In this document: in pieces, positions 10,080 through 18,981 of the stretch | Layout: every line of letters begins with the position of its first letter | Numbering within the stretch: position 1 is the stretch's first letter | Assembly (NCBI GenBank): GCA_003963125.1 | Contig: RXJK01000028.1 | Location: 1-33,395, forward strand | Direction: 5' to 3' | From: Hyphomicrobiales bacterium | GTDB taxonomy: Bacteria; Pseudomonadota; Alphaproteobacteria; Rhizobiales; Hyphomicrobiaceae | DNA length: 33,395 nucleotides | Made by a program: the position numbers and the translations under genes | Notes under the pieces: generated by a model | What the model was told of the DNA's origin: nothing | Seen by the model: only the letters and a program-made list of their open reading frames with translations | The model's database searches: none

Positions 10080-11642
10080 ATGGCGCTCATACCGAAACTT
10101 GAACTACGGCAAGGCCAGCAGCTGGTGATGACACCCCAGCTGCAGCAGGCCATCCGTTTGCTTCAGCTTTCGAACGTCGAACTGTGCTCCTTCGTCGAGG
10201 CCGAGCTCGAGCGTAACCCCTTGCTGGAGCGGGACGAAGCGTCTCCCGAACCGGCCGAGAGCGTCGAGCGCCGCGAGCGCGGAGAGCGCGAGGGCGACGA
10301 CGCCGACGGCGTCGACTGGGCGCTCGACCAGAAGCCGATCATGCTCAACGGCGAGGCCAAGGCCGACCGCATGGCCGCCGACAGGCCCGCGCAATCCGCC
10401 AATTCCGACACCGGCGCCCCGAGCAGCGCCGGCCCCGACCAGCCCGGCATCGACCTTGGCAACTGGAACTCGGTCCGCTCCGGCGGCGGCAGCTTCGACG
10501 CCGACGACAGCAGCATCGAGGACTATGTGGCCGCGGGCCTGTCGCTCGCCGACCACCTCACCGCGCAGCTCAACCTCGTCATCACCGATCCCATCGAGCG
10601 CATCATCGGCGCGCATCTGATCCACATGGTGGACGAGGCGGGCTACCTGCAGGGCGACCTCGGCGATCTCGCCCTGAAGCTCGGCGCACCCCTGTCGCGT
10701 ATCGAAGCCGTTCTCGGCGTGATGCAGACCTTCGATCCGCCCGGCGTCATGGCCCGCAATCTGGCCGAATGCCTGGCCCTGCAGCTCAAGGAGCAGAACC
10801 GCTACGATCCGCAGATCGCGCTCCTGCTCGAGAATCTCGAACTGCTCGGCAGCCACAACCTTGCGGCCCTGAAGCGCGCCGTCGGCGTCGATGGCCAGGA
10901 ACTCGCCGAGATGATCGCCGAGATCCGCACGCTCACCCCCAAGCCCGGCCTCAAGTTCGGCTCGGTGCAGATCCAGCCCGTGCTGCCCGACGTCATGGTC
11001 AAGCCCATGCGTGACGGCAGCTGGATGGTCGAGCTCAACAACGAGACGCTGCCGCGCGTCCTCGTCAGCCGCAGCTACTACGCCAACGTCTCGAAGACGG
11101 CCCGCTCCGAAAAGGATCGCGGCTACCTGCTCGAATGCCTGCAGAGTGCCAACTGGCTGGTGAAGAGCCTCGACCAGCGCGCCCGCACGATCCTCCGTGT
11201 CGCGGAAGAAATCGTCCGGCAGCAGGACGGCTTCCTGACCCACGGCATCGAGCACCTGAAGCCGCTCAACCTCAAGACGGTGGCCGACGCCATCTCGATG
11301 CATGAGTCGACCGTCAGCCGTGTCACCTCGAACAAGTACATGGCCACGCCGCGCGGCGTGTTCGAGCTCAAGTACTTCTTTACCTCCGCCATCGCTTCCG
11401 CTGACGGCTCCAGCGATGCGCATTCCTCTGAGGCTGTCCGCCATCGTATCAAGCAGCTGATCGACGCTGAGACGGCCGACACGGTTCTCTCCGACGACAA
11501 GATCGTGGAACTCCTCAAGCGCGACGGCATCGACATCGCCCGGCGTACGGTAGCGAAATACCGGGAGGCGTTGCGCATCCCCTCTTCTGTGCAGAGGCGG
11601 CGCGAAAAGCAGATGGCCGCACGCCTCGACTCAGTTGTCTAA
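10080..11642 (+). CDS. rpoN: RNA polymerase sigma-54 factor
   Basis: 'MALIPKLELRQGQQLVMTPQLQQAIRLLQLSNVEL', 'MHESTVSRVTSNKYMATPRGVFELKYFF', RpoN box 'IARRTVAKYREALRIPSSVQRRR'. Confidence 0.97.
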   Translation: MALIPKLELRQGQQLVMTPQLQQAIRLLQLSNVELCSFVEAELERNPLLERDEASPEPAESVERRERGEREGDDADGVDWALDQKPIMLNGEAKADRMAADRPAQSANSDTGAPSSAGPDQPGIDLGNWNSVRSGGGSFDADDSSIEDYVAAGLSLADHLTAQLNLVITDPIERIIGAHLIHMVDEAGYLQGDLGDLALKLGAPLSRIEAVLGVMQTFDPPGVMARNLAECLALQLKEQNRYDPQIALLLENLELLGSHNLAALKRAVGVDGQELAEMIAEIRTLTPKPGLKFGSVQIQPVLPDVMVKPMRDGSWMVELNNETLPRVLVSRSYYANVSKTARSEKDRGYLLECLQSANWLVKSLDQRARTILRVAEEIVRQQDGFLTHGIEHLKPLNLKTVADAISMHESTVSRVTSNKYMATPRGVFELKYFFTSAIASADGSSDAHSSEAVRHRIKQLIDAETADTVLSDDKIVELLKRDGIDIARRTVAKYREALRIPSSVQRRREKQMAARLDSVV

Positions 11643-11704
11643 GCCACTGGCCTTGAAGGTAAATTCCTGTTCCAGCCGTGTAACGTTTTGTGAGCGGCGC
11701 GCAT

Positions 11705-11733
11705 TTGACAGGCCTGCCCCCCTGATCTAGGGT
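11705..11733 (+). promoter_or_regulatory. Candidate sigma-70 promoter TTGACA-N17-TAGGGT upstream of the rpoN-ptsN spacer transcript
   Basis: Perfect -35 hexamer with 17-nt spacing to a weak -10, right after rpoN. Confidence 0.45.
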
Positions 11734-11739
11734 CCGCCG

Positions 11740-12030
11740 CACTTGAAGCCCCTTGCGGGTGGGCCTCAGTCCTCTGTTCCGTCAACACGTTGCGTGCCGA
11801 GCGGCCGGGTTGCGAAAGCAACATCTGGCGGCGCGCAGGTATTGTGGCGCGGTTGGGCTCGGGCGGCACACTCGTTGCATCCTCTCCCGAGGGCCCTCTG
11901 GGGGACACGGGGGGAAACGGACAGCGCGGCCTGTGGATGGGCGTGGCGGTCCGTTAGGAATGGGATGGTATCCTGCGGGGGATCGACTGAGATTGGATAG
12001 GTGCGGTGGGTCATCGGCGGCATCTGCGCG
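11740..12030 (+). ncRNA. Candidate structured leader or small RNA in the rpoN-ptsN intergenic region (boundaries approximate)
   Basis: About 500-bp non-coding gap with a candidate promoter at its start; perfect GNRA hairpin GTTGC-GAAA-GCAAC (11809-11822), AACGGAC...GTCCGTT pairing, CTCCC..GAGGGCCCTC..GGGGG hairpin; no convincing ORF. Confidence 0.3.
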
Positions 12031-12148
12031 TTGACCCATGGAACAGCGACTGTCGCAAAGTGGTGCTAGGACGGCGCCGAAGCTGGCCCGGAATTTCGCG
12101 GGCGAAGGATTGGCGAGGCCCGTCTGGTTTGAGAGTGAAGAGAGCTCG

Positions 12149-12613
12149 ATGGATCTTGGTGACCTGATAACTCCTGAGGCGGTCTTTGCTTCACTGCGCG
12201 CGCAGAGCAAGAAGCAGGCGCTGCAGGATCTTGCGGAGAAAGCCGCCAAGATCACCGGGATCAGCGCCCGGGAGATCCTGGAAACGCTGATGCAACGCGA
12301 GCGGCTGGGTTCGACGGGCGTCGGCCGCGGCATCGCCATCCCGCACGGCCGCGTACCCCAGTTGAACCGGATCGTGAGCGTGTTCGCCCGCCTCGCTGAA
12401 CCCATCGAGTTCGATGCGTTGGACGGCGAGCCTGTCGATCTCATCTTTCTTCTGCTGGCGCCCGAGCATGCCGGGGCCGATCACCTGAAGGCGCTGGCGC
12501 GCATTTCGCGTCTGCTGCGCAACCCCTCTTCCGCCGAGAAGCTGCGCGGCGCCCACGACCGCGCGGCCCTTTACGCCGTGCTGACGGAACCGGCCGCCTC
12601 GCACGCCGCCTGA
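12149..12613 (+). CDS. ptsN: PTS IIA-like nitrogen regulatory protein PtsN (EIIANtr)
   Basis: 'MDLGDLITPEAVFASLRAQSKKQALQDLAEKAA', 'RLGSTGVGRGIAIPHGRVPQLN' containing the His phosphorylation site; near rpoN. Confidence 0.95.
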   Translation: MDLGDLITPEAVFASLRAQSKKQALQDLAEKAAKITGISAREILETLMQRERLGSTGVGRGIAIPHGRVPQLNRIVSVFARLAEPIEFDALDGEPVDLIFLLLAPEHAGADHLKALARISRLLRNPSSAEKLRGAHDRAALYAVLTEPAASHAA

Positions 12614-12621
12614 GCGACGCC

Positions 12622-13422
12622 TCAGGCGCCGAGGACGAGCAGCGCTCCGAGCCCGATTCCGCCAACGAGAATGCGCCACCAGGCGAACGGCGCGAACCCG
12701 TGCCGGCTGACGAAGTCGAGCAGGTAGCGCACGACGAACACGCCCGAGACGAAGGCGACCACGAATCCGATGGCGATGCTGCGCACGTCATCGGCCTGCA
12801 GCGTCGCGTAGTTCTTCATGAGATCGTAGGCGAAGGCGCCGGCCATGGTCGGCATCGCCAGGAAGAACGAGAATTCCGTTGCCGCGCGCTTGTCCGTGCC
12901 GAGCAGCAGCGCGCCGACGATGGTCGAGCCCGAACGCGAGACGCCGGGGATCATCGCGAGGCATTGGCAGAAACCGATCGCGATGGCCTTCCCCAGCGGA
13001 ATGTCCATGGCGTCGTGATAGCGCGGCTCGAGCCGCATCTTGTCCACGATCAGCAGCACGACGCCGCCGATGACGAGCGACAGGCAGATCGTCATCGGCG
13101 AGTTGAACAGGATCTCCTTGATGAACTTGTGCAGCACCGCGCCGATGACGGCCGCCGGCAGGAACGCGAGCAGCACGGCGAGAACGAAACGCCGCGTCCG
13201 AGCATCCCGCGGGATGTCGATAAGAAGCCGGAGGATCTTGCCGAAGTAGACCGTCAGGATCGCCAGGATCGCGCCGAGTTGGATCAGCACCTCGAAGGTC
13301 TTGCCGGGCGAGTCGAAGCCGAGCAGTTGCCCCGCCAGCAGGATGTGCCCCGTCGAGGAGACCGGGATGAATTCCGTCAGCCCTTCGAGTAGGCCGAGCA
13401 AGACCACCTGCCACGTCGGCAT
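12622..13422 (-). CDS. uppP: Undecaprenyl-diphosphate phosphatase
   Basis: '[22 protein letters not shown]' and '[12 protein letters not shown]' motifs; SD AAGGAG 8 nt before ATG at 13422. Confidence 0.96.
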   Translation of the reverse strand: MPTWQVVLLGLLEGLTEFIPVSSTGHILLAGQLLGFDSPGKTFEVLIQLGAILAILTVYFGKILRLLIDIPRDARTRRFVLAVLLAFLPAAVIGAVLHKFIKEILFNSPMTICLSLVIGGVVLLIVDKMRLEPRYHDAMDIPLGKAIAIGFCQCLAMIPGVSRSGSTIVGALLLGTDKRAATEFSFFLAMPTMAGAFAYDLMKNYATLQADDVRSIAIGFVVAFVSGVFVVRYLLDFVSRHGFAPFAWWRILVGGIGLGALLVLGA

Positions 13423-13571
13423 CAACGTCTCCTTCAAAGGACGGGAAATGATTCCTGGCCAGGGTGTGGACAGGCTGTACTGGGCGGGTCCGCCGCTCTC
13501 AAGGCAAGGGCTTGGGACGTCCCGGGAATATCCCCTGGTTGTGGCCCGACTGCATCGCTATCTTTGCCGAA

Positions 13572-14699
13572 ATGACCAGCGATTTGAAAGCCCTGATCGG
13601 CGCCACGGCGAAAGCGGCGGGTTTCGACGTCATGCGCGTCATGCGCGTCGATGCGTTCGGTATCGAACCTGGCGAGCGGCTGGCGGCGTTCCTGCGTCAA
13701 GGCCGCCACGGCGAGATGGACTGGCTCGCCACGCGCGCTGAGCAGCGGGCGCATCCGACAGCGCTCTGGAAGGAGGCCCGCAGCGCCATCGTTCTCGCCA
13801 AGAATTACGGGCCTTCGAGCGATCCGCTGCAGTTGCTGGCCGACAAGGGCAGAGGCGTCGTGTCCGCCTATGCCCAGGGCCGGGACTACCACGACGTGGT
13901 CAAATCCGGACTGAAGCAGGTCGCCCGCGCCCTGGCCGACGCTGCGAGCGCCGACGTCAAGGTGTTCGTCGATACCGCGCCGCTCATGGAAAAGCCGCTG
14001 GCCCAGGCCGCGGGCCTAGGCTGGCAGGGCAAGCACACGAACCTCGTCTCTCAAGAGTTCGGTTCCTGGCTGTTTCTCGGTGTCATCCTCACCACCGCCG
14101 ACTTGCCGCCTGACGCTCCGGAAGTGGATCACTGCGGCACGTGCCGCAAATGCCTCGACGCCTGCCCGACGGGCGCTTTCATCGCGCCCTACCAGCTCGA
14201 TGCCCGCCGTTGCATCGCCTACCTCACCATCGAGCACAAGGGGCACATCGACGAGGCTTTCCGCGCCGGCATCGGCAATCGCGTCTTCGGCTGCGACGAC
14301 TGCCTCGCTGTGTGCCCGTGGAACAAGTTCGCGCAAGCCGCGCGCGACCAGCGGCTCACATCGAAAGCCGACCTGGCCTCCATTGCCTTGGCCGAATTGC
14401 TCGCACTCGACGACGCGACCTTCCGTGCCAAGTTCGCCGGCACGCCCGTCAAGCGCACCGGGCGCGACCGCGTCGTCCGCAACGCCCTGATCGCCGCCGG
14501 CAATTCGATAGATCCCGGGTTGCTGCCGGGCGTGACCGCACTGCTCGCCGACGCCTCGCCGCTGGTCCGCGCCATGGCCGTGTGGGCGGCGCGCCAGCTA
14601 TGCGACGCGAGCGCCTTCGCAGCCCTTGCGGAAAAGTTTGCCGACGGCGAAACCGATCCCCATGTGAAACGGGAGTGGGCCAGAGGGGACGACGCATGA
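13572..14699 (+). CDS. queG: Epoxyqueuosine reductase
   Basis: 'DTAPLMEKPLAQAAGLGWQGKHTNLVSQEFGSWLFLG', Fe-S motifs 'CGTCRKCLDACPTGAF' and 'FGCDDCLAVCPWN'. Confidence 0.96.
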   Translation: MTSDLKALIGATAKAAGFDVMRVMRVDAFGIEPGERLAAFLRQGRHGEMDWLATRAEQRAHPTALWKEARSAIVLAKNYGPSSDPLQLLADKGRGVVSAYAQGRDYHDVVKSGLKQVARALADAASADVKVFVDTAPLMEKPLAQAAGLGWQGKHTNLVSQEFGSWLFLGVILTTADLPPDAPEVDHCGTCRKCLDACPTGAFIAPYQLDARRCIAYLTIEHKGHIDEAFRAGIGNRVFGCDDCLAVCPWNKFAQAARDQRLTSKADLASIALAELLALDDATFRAKFAGTPVKRTGRDRVVRNALIAAGNSIDPGLLPGVTALLADASPLVRAMAVWAARQLCDASAFAALAEKFADGETDPHVKREWARGDDA

Positions 14700-15547
14700 A
14701 GCTCTTCTGTTTCGGGTTGGGGTATTCCGCGCAGGAACTGGCGCGCAAGCTGTCCGGTCGCGCCGATCATGTCGTCGGTACGCACACCGGCAGCGCCGGC
14801 GCCCCCATGCGCGGCTTGACACTGGTGACCTATCGAGGCGATGGCCCGTCGCAGGACGTGCGCGCTCACCTTGACGGCGTGACGCATGTGCTGGTGTCGA
14901 TCCCGCCGGATCTCGAAGGCGATATCGTCCTGCGCCAGCACGGGCTCGATCTCGCGCAACTGCCGTCGCTCGAATGGGTCGGCTACCTCTCCACCATCGG
15001 CGTATACGGCGACGCGAAGGGGACGTGGATCGATGAGACACATGCCTTGCGCCCGAAGTCCGAACGCAGCCTCCGTCGCGTCCACACCGAGAACGCCTGG
15101 CTGAAATTCGCTGACGAAACCGGCAAGCGCGTCGAGATCTTCCGCTTGTCCGGCATTTACGGACCCGGCCGCAGCGTCATCGACAACCTGCGCGCCGGCA
15201 CCGCGCGGCGCATCGTCAAGAGCGGCCAGGTCTTCAACCGCATCCACGTGGAGGACATCGCCCGCGTCGTGGCCAAGGCCATCGACACGCCGACCGAGCA
15301 TCGCATCTACAACGTGACGGACGATGAGCCGGCGCCGCCGGAGGACGTGATGGTGTTCGCGGCAGGCCTTCTCGGCATCGAGCCGCCGCCCGCAATCCCC
15401 TTCGAGCAGGCCGAACTTTCCCCGATGGCGGCCTCGTTCTGGGCGGAGAACAAGCGCGTCCGGAACGACCGGATCCGGAACGTCCTGCGCGCGGATCTGC
15501 TCTATCCGACCTACCGCGAGGGCCTGCAGGCGATCCTCAACGATTGA
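14696..15547 (+). CDS. SDR family NAD(P)-dependent epimerase/reductase (YeeZ-like)
   Basis: ATGA overlap with queG stop; 'MKLFCFGLGYSAQELARKL', 'YLSTIGVYGDAKGTWIDET', 'FRLSGIYGPGRS'. Confidence 0.87.
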   Translation: MKLFCFGLGYSAQELARKLSGRADHVVGTHTGSAGAPMRGLTLVTYRGDGPSQDVRAHLDGVTHVLVSIPPDLEGDIVLRQHGLDLAQLPSLEWVGYLSTIGVYGDAKGTWIDETHALRPKSERSLRRVHTENAWLKFADETGKRVEIFRLSGIYGPGRSVIDNLRAGTARRIVKSGQVFNRIHVEDIARVVAKAIDTPTEHRIYNVTDDEPAPPEDVMVFAAGLLGIEPPPAIPFEQAELSPMAASFWAENKRVRNDRIRNVLRADLLYPTYREGLQAILND

Positions 15548-15702
15548 CCGTCGTCTGCCAAAATCCTTCCCCGCTCCTGCCCTGCAATTTGCCGCAATAA
15601 CCAAGAAGAGTGCCGCACCTTCGGCGCGATCCGAGAGCAAAGTGCTCCCGGAGTACGACGGCCTTTGCCGCGCGCGCCGGACGAGATGCGGGAGCACATC
15701 AC

Positions 15703-17238
15703 ATGCCGTTCGGGGGACGTTTGTGGCGCGCAGCCTCAGTTGCGGGTGCGCTCGCCTGCTGCCTGATGCCGTCGGCGCCGGCCGCCCTGGCAGCCGACAA
15801 CGCCGCCCACCAACTCGCCGACAAGTTTGCAGGAGACGGCGCGCAGGGCCAGTCGCCGGAGGAGCGCCGCAAGGCCGAGGAAGCGCGCAAGAAGGAAGCC
15901 GAGCGCCAGGCCCAGGAGGCGCTGCGGGAAGCGGCCCGCAAGCGCGCCGAAGCCGCACTGAAAGCAGACCGCGACAAACAGAAGGGCGCCGTTAAGCCAT
16001 CCACTTCGCCTGCCAAGGAAACAGCCGATCCCAAGGCCGAAGAGGACGACATGCTCACGCGCGCGCGCCTCGAAGAGGAGGCCCGCCTCGCGGCCGAGCG
16101 CGTGCGAACGGAAGAAGAGGCGCGCCGCAAGCTCGAGGCCATCCTGAACGACCCCGACGCCCCGACCGCCGAGCAGATCGCAGCACGCAACGCCGAACTG
16201 CGTGCGAAGGAAATCGCCCAGGTCCGCCGCGTCTGGCAGACGGCGAACGCGCGCATTGCGGAAGCCGCGCGGAAGGAGACCGAGGCCAAGGCGATCGCGC
16301 AAGCCGAAGCCGCACGCAAGGAGGAAGAGGAAAAAGCCCGCCTCAAAGCGACCCGCAAGGAGGCCGAGGCGAAGGCCATCGCCGATGCGAAAGCCGCAGC
16401 CGAACGTGAGAAAGTCGTTGCGCGCGCGCGCCATGCTTACACGCTGGCACAGGCCCGCCTGATCGACGCGGCCAACAGGGAGGCCGAAACCAAGGCGCTC
16501 GCCGCCGCAGCGGAGGCTCGTGCGCGCGTCGTCGCGCAGGCAAGGCGCACGGCACAGGCAGCCCAGCAGCGCATTGAGGTCGCCGCCCGCCTCGAAGCCG
16601 AGGAGAGGGCCCGTACTCTCGCCGCCAAGCCGGCCTCAGCGCCGGAAGTTGCCGTTGCTATGCCTCTCCCGCCGCCCGCGTCCCCGCAGATCGAGACGGG
16701 TTCTCCGCAGGCCGTGGCCGACGCGCGCCCGCTCGAAGGCCGCGTCACCATCCTGCTCGTCATGTCGCCCGGCACCAAGGGCATTCGCCGGCACAACAAG
16801 ACGGCCGATCCGATCCTGTGCCTCAACGACGGCTGCTACCTCAGCGAAGGCCCGGACGCTCCAGCCCGCTTCCTGCCGCGGCAGCGCGCGCTCGGCTTCA
16901 GCGGCACCTTCGGCGAACGGGCCGCGGCCTGCCGCAACCAGCTCGGCTGCGTGTTCCGCGGCATCGACGTGACCGAGGTCCCGCTCATCGTGCAGCCCAT
17001 CGACATGCACGTCATCAAGCACGACCGGCGCCGCATCCAGGCCATCGAGAAGGATTCGCAGTGCCGCACGGAAGGCGCCCGCCTCGTCTGCCTGCGCGGC
17101 ATCTACGCCGAGGACTACGCGATGTGGGTGGTCCCGGAGAAACTGGCCCGCGAGGTCGGCCCCGCAGTCCTCGAACGCACACTTGCCGAAGGCCTCAATG
17201 GCCCGCGCTCGGCAGGCCTCGACCGCCCACGCTATTGA
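15703..17238 (+). CDS. Secreted coiled-coil protein with C-terminal Cys-containing domain, unknown function
   Basis: Signal peptide-like start (MPFGGRLWRAASVAGALACCLMPSAPAALAA), long Ala/Glu/Lys/Arg coiled coil, then about 165-aa globular domain with six Cys (ILCLNDGCYL, ACRNQLGCVF, QCRTEGARLVCLRG). Confidence 0.75.
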   Translation: MPFGGRLWRAASVAGALACCLMPSAPAALAADNAAHQLADKFAGDGAQGQSPEERRKAEEARKKEAERQAQEALREAARKRAEAALKADRDKQKGAVKPSTSPAKETADPKAEEDDMLTRARLEEEARLAAERVRTEEEARRKLEAILNDPDAPTAEQIAARNAELRAKEIAQVRRVWQTANARIAEAARKETEAKAIAQAEAARKEEEEKARLKATRKEAEAKAIADAKAAAEREKVVARARHAYTLAQARLIDAANREAETKALAAAAEARARVVAQARRTAQAAQQRIEVAARLEAEERARTLAAKPASAPEVAVAMPLPPPASPQIETGSPQAVADARPLEGRVTILLVMSPGTKGIRRHNKTADPILCLNDGCYLSEGPDAPARFLPRQRALGFSGTFGERAAACRNQLGCVFRGIDVTEVPLIVQPIDMHVIKHDRRRIQAIEKDSQCRTEGARLVCLRGIYAEDYAMWVVPEKLAREVGPAVLERTLAEGLNGPRSAGLDRPRY

Positions 17239-17322
17239 TCACACGCGAGAGGAGCAGGCTTTCCGCCGAGGCATCAGACTTGTAGTCTCCGCCGCGCTGA
17301 ATCACTGCGAGCGCGGCACCTC

Positions 17323-17865
17323 ATGGCAAAGAAACCTGCCCCCCTTCCCGTCTCGACGGGCTACTGGCTGTTCAAGTCGGAGCCCGACGCATTTTCCTGG
17401 GAGCTGCAGAAATCCCGTGGCGAAGCCGGCGAGCCCTGGACGGGCGTGCGCAACTATCTCGCCCGTAACAACATGCGTGCGATGCGCCTCGGCGACCTCG
17501 GCTTCTTCTATCACTCCAACGAGGGACGCGAGGTCGTCGGCATCGTCGAAGTCTGCGCGCTGGCCCATCCCGACAAGACCGACGACACAGGGGTATGGGA
17601 CTGCGTCGACGTGAAGGCCGTGTGCGACGTGCCGAAGCCCGTGTCGCTCGATGCGGTGAAAGCGAACCCGAGGCTCGCGAAGATGGCGCTCGTCACGTCG
17701 ATGCGTCTGTCGGTCCAGCCCGTGCAGCCCGACGAATGGGCGGAGGTGTGCCGCATGGGCGGCCTCGACCCGAAGAAGTTCAAGGCAAAAGCTGCCGCAC
17801 CGGCCGGCGCCGGACCCAAAACGACGAACAAGTCCAAGCCGGGGAACAAGACCAAAAAAGCCTGA
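17323..17865 (+). CDS. EVE domain-containing protein
   Basis: 'YWLFKSEPDAFSWE', 'WTGVRNYLARNNMRAMRLGDLGFFYHSNE', 'GIVEVCALAHPD'. Confidence 0.93.
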   Translation: MAKKPAPLPVSTGYWLFKSEPDAFSWELQKSRGEAGEPWTGVRNYLARNNMRAMRLGDLGFFYHSNEGREVVGIVEVCALAHPDKTDDTGVWDCVDVKAVCDVPKPVSLDAVKANPRLAKMALVTSMRLSVQPVQPDEWAEVCRMGGLDPKKFKAKAAAPAGAGPKTTNKSKPGNKTKKA

Positions 17866-17870
17866 GCGCC

Positions 17871-18929
17871 TCAGCAGGCGTGCTGCTCTTCGTCCGCGCC
17901 ATCCTCGGCGCTCGGGCGGTCGAACCGCGTGAGCCACGCGTCGAGATGGGGCGAAGTCTCGCCGCTGGCCTTGAGCTTGCGCAGCGCAACGCGCACAGCG
18001 GTGCGCGCGAACTTGGAGGCCGACAACGTCATGGCCTCCGGGGGTGCTCCCCGGCGCACGGCGTCGAGTGTGGCGTCTGCCGCGGCAACCAGCGCCGGCG
18101 TGCCATACTCGCGCAGCAGCGCGTTGAAGGCGTCGAACCGGTCGCTGTCGAAAGCCTGCGGCAGGCCTTCGCCGTCCAGCAGCGGATGCGCCGGATAGAG
18201 CATCGCGCAGGGCACGAGGCCGGCGGGGATCGGTACCGTTGCCGCATGCGTGCGATTGGCGCGCAGAAGCTTCGGCAGGATGTGCGTGTGCGGGCCTGGC
18301 GGCGACTTGCCAGCCGGCGGCGGGATCGGCTGAAACACCTCGACGCGCCCGAGACGTGTCAGGAACACACGGTGCGGGCTCCCGAGCAGGATATCCATCA
18401 GCACGGGATTGTCCGCATCGAAGAGCGGCCGCCCCTCGCTCCTTCGCAGCGCTGCGATCAGCGTGCGATCGCTGGTCCGCACGGCTGCATCCGTCTGGGC
18501 CAGCGACAGCCCGAGGTCGAAGAGGATCGCGTGGCGGTCTTGCGGCCGCACGGCGTTGACGTCGGGACCGAGCTCCGTCACGACCGTCCGCTGGTTCATC
18601 CACGACGCGACCGCCGGCAAGCACAGCGCCACGCCGTGCCGCCAGCTCGCCCGATCCCGCGCAACCGTCTCGTAAGCCGAGAAGCGCACAGCCGCGCAGT
18701 CCCGAAGCGCGATGGCGCCGCGGGCCGTGGCAACGGACGCCGACGTGTCCCGAAAATCGAAAGTCACGGGCTCATCGCGATCCCGACTGAACTCGGCGAT
18801 GGCCCCGAACGTCCCCGCGGACCACTGTGCATCCGGATCTTCAAGAAAGCCGCGCAGCACCTCCAGATAGCTGCCGCTGTCCGCCGCCGCCACCGCCCGG
18901 CCGAGACCAATCTCGAGCGCACTCTGCAT
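17871..18929 (-). CDS. Conserved hypothetical protein, probably co-transcribed with the upstream formamidase
   Basis: 352 aa from ATG at 18929 with an AGGGGAGAG SD-like sequence; antisense frames inferior; 52 bp from the formamidase stop, same strand. Confidence 0.7.
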   Translation of the reverse strand: MQSALEIGLGRAVAAADSGSYLEVLRGFLEDPDAQWSAGTFGAIAEFSRDRDEPVTFDFRDTSASVATARGAIALRDCAAVRFSAYETVARDRASWRHGVALCLPAVASWMNQRTVVTELGPDVNAVRPQDRHAILFDLGLSLAQTDAAVRTSDRTLIAALRRSEGRPLFDADNPVLMDILLGSPHRVFLTRLGRVEVFQPIPPPAGKSPPGPHTHILPKLLRANRTHAATVPIPAGLVPCAMLYPAHPLLDGEGLPQAFDSDRFDAFNALLREYGTPALVAAADATLDAVRRGAPPEAMTLSASKFARTAVRVALRKLKASGETSPHLDAWLTRFDRPSAEDGADEEQHAC

Positions 18930-18981
18930 GTCTCTCCCCTTCAAATAATTTTTGTTTGAATATGCGGGCGCCAGGCCAGAC

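Noticed and set aside
10104-11444. 446-aa minus-strand ORF
   Set aside because: Antisense shadow of rpoN, whose plus-strand reading is unambiguous.
11743-12000. 85-aa ORF in the rpoN-ptsN spacer as a remnant of hpf
   Set aside because: Translation (MKPLAGGPQSSVPSTRCVPSG...) has no HPF-like features; overlapping frames are equally open.
14219-15958. 579-aa minus-strand ORF
   Set aside because: Antisense to queG and the SDR gene; low-complexity shadow translation.
16055-16460. Internal near-repeats (KEAEAKAIA-type) as a DNA tandem repeat
   Set aside because: Repetition is at protein level (coiled-coil heptads) with diverged nucleotides, not a clean DNA repeat.
18940-18960. TTCAAA...TTTGAA repeat upstream of the hypothetical gene at 17871-18929
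   Set aside because: Short 6-bp arms in a small AT-rich gap next to the SD; could be chance or a weak attenuator; insufficient support.
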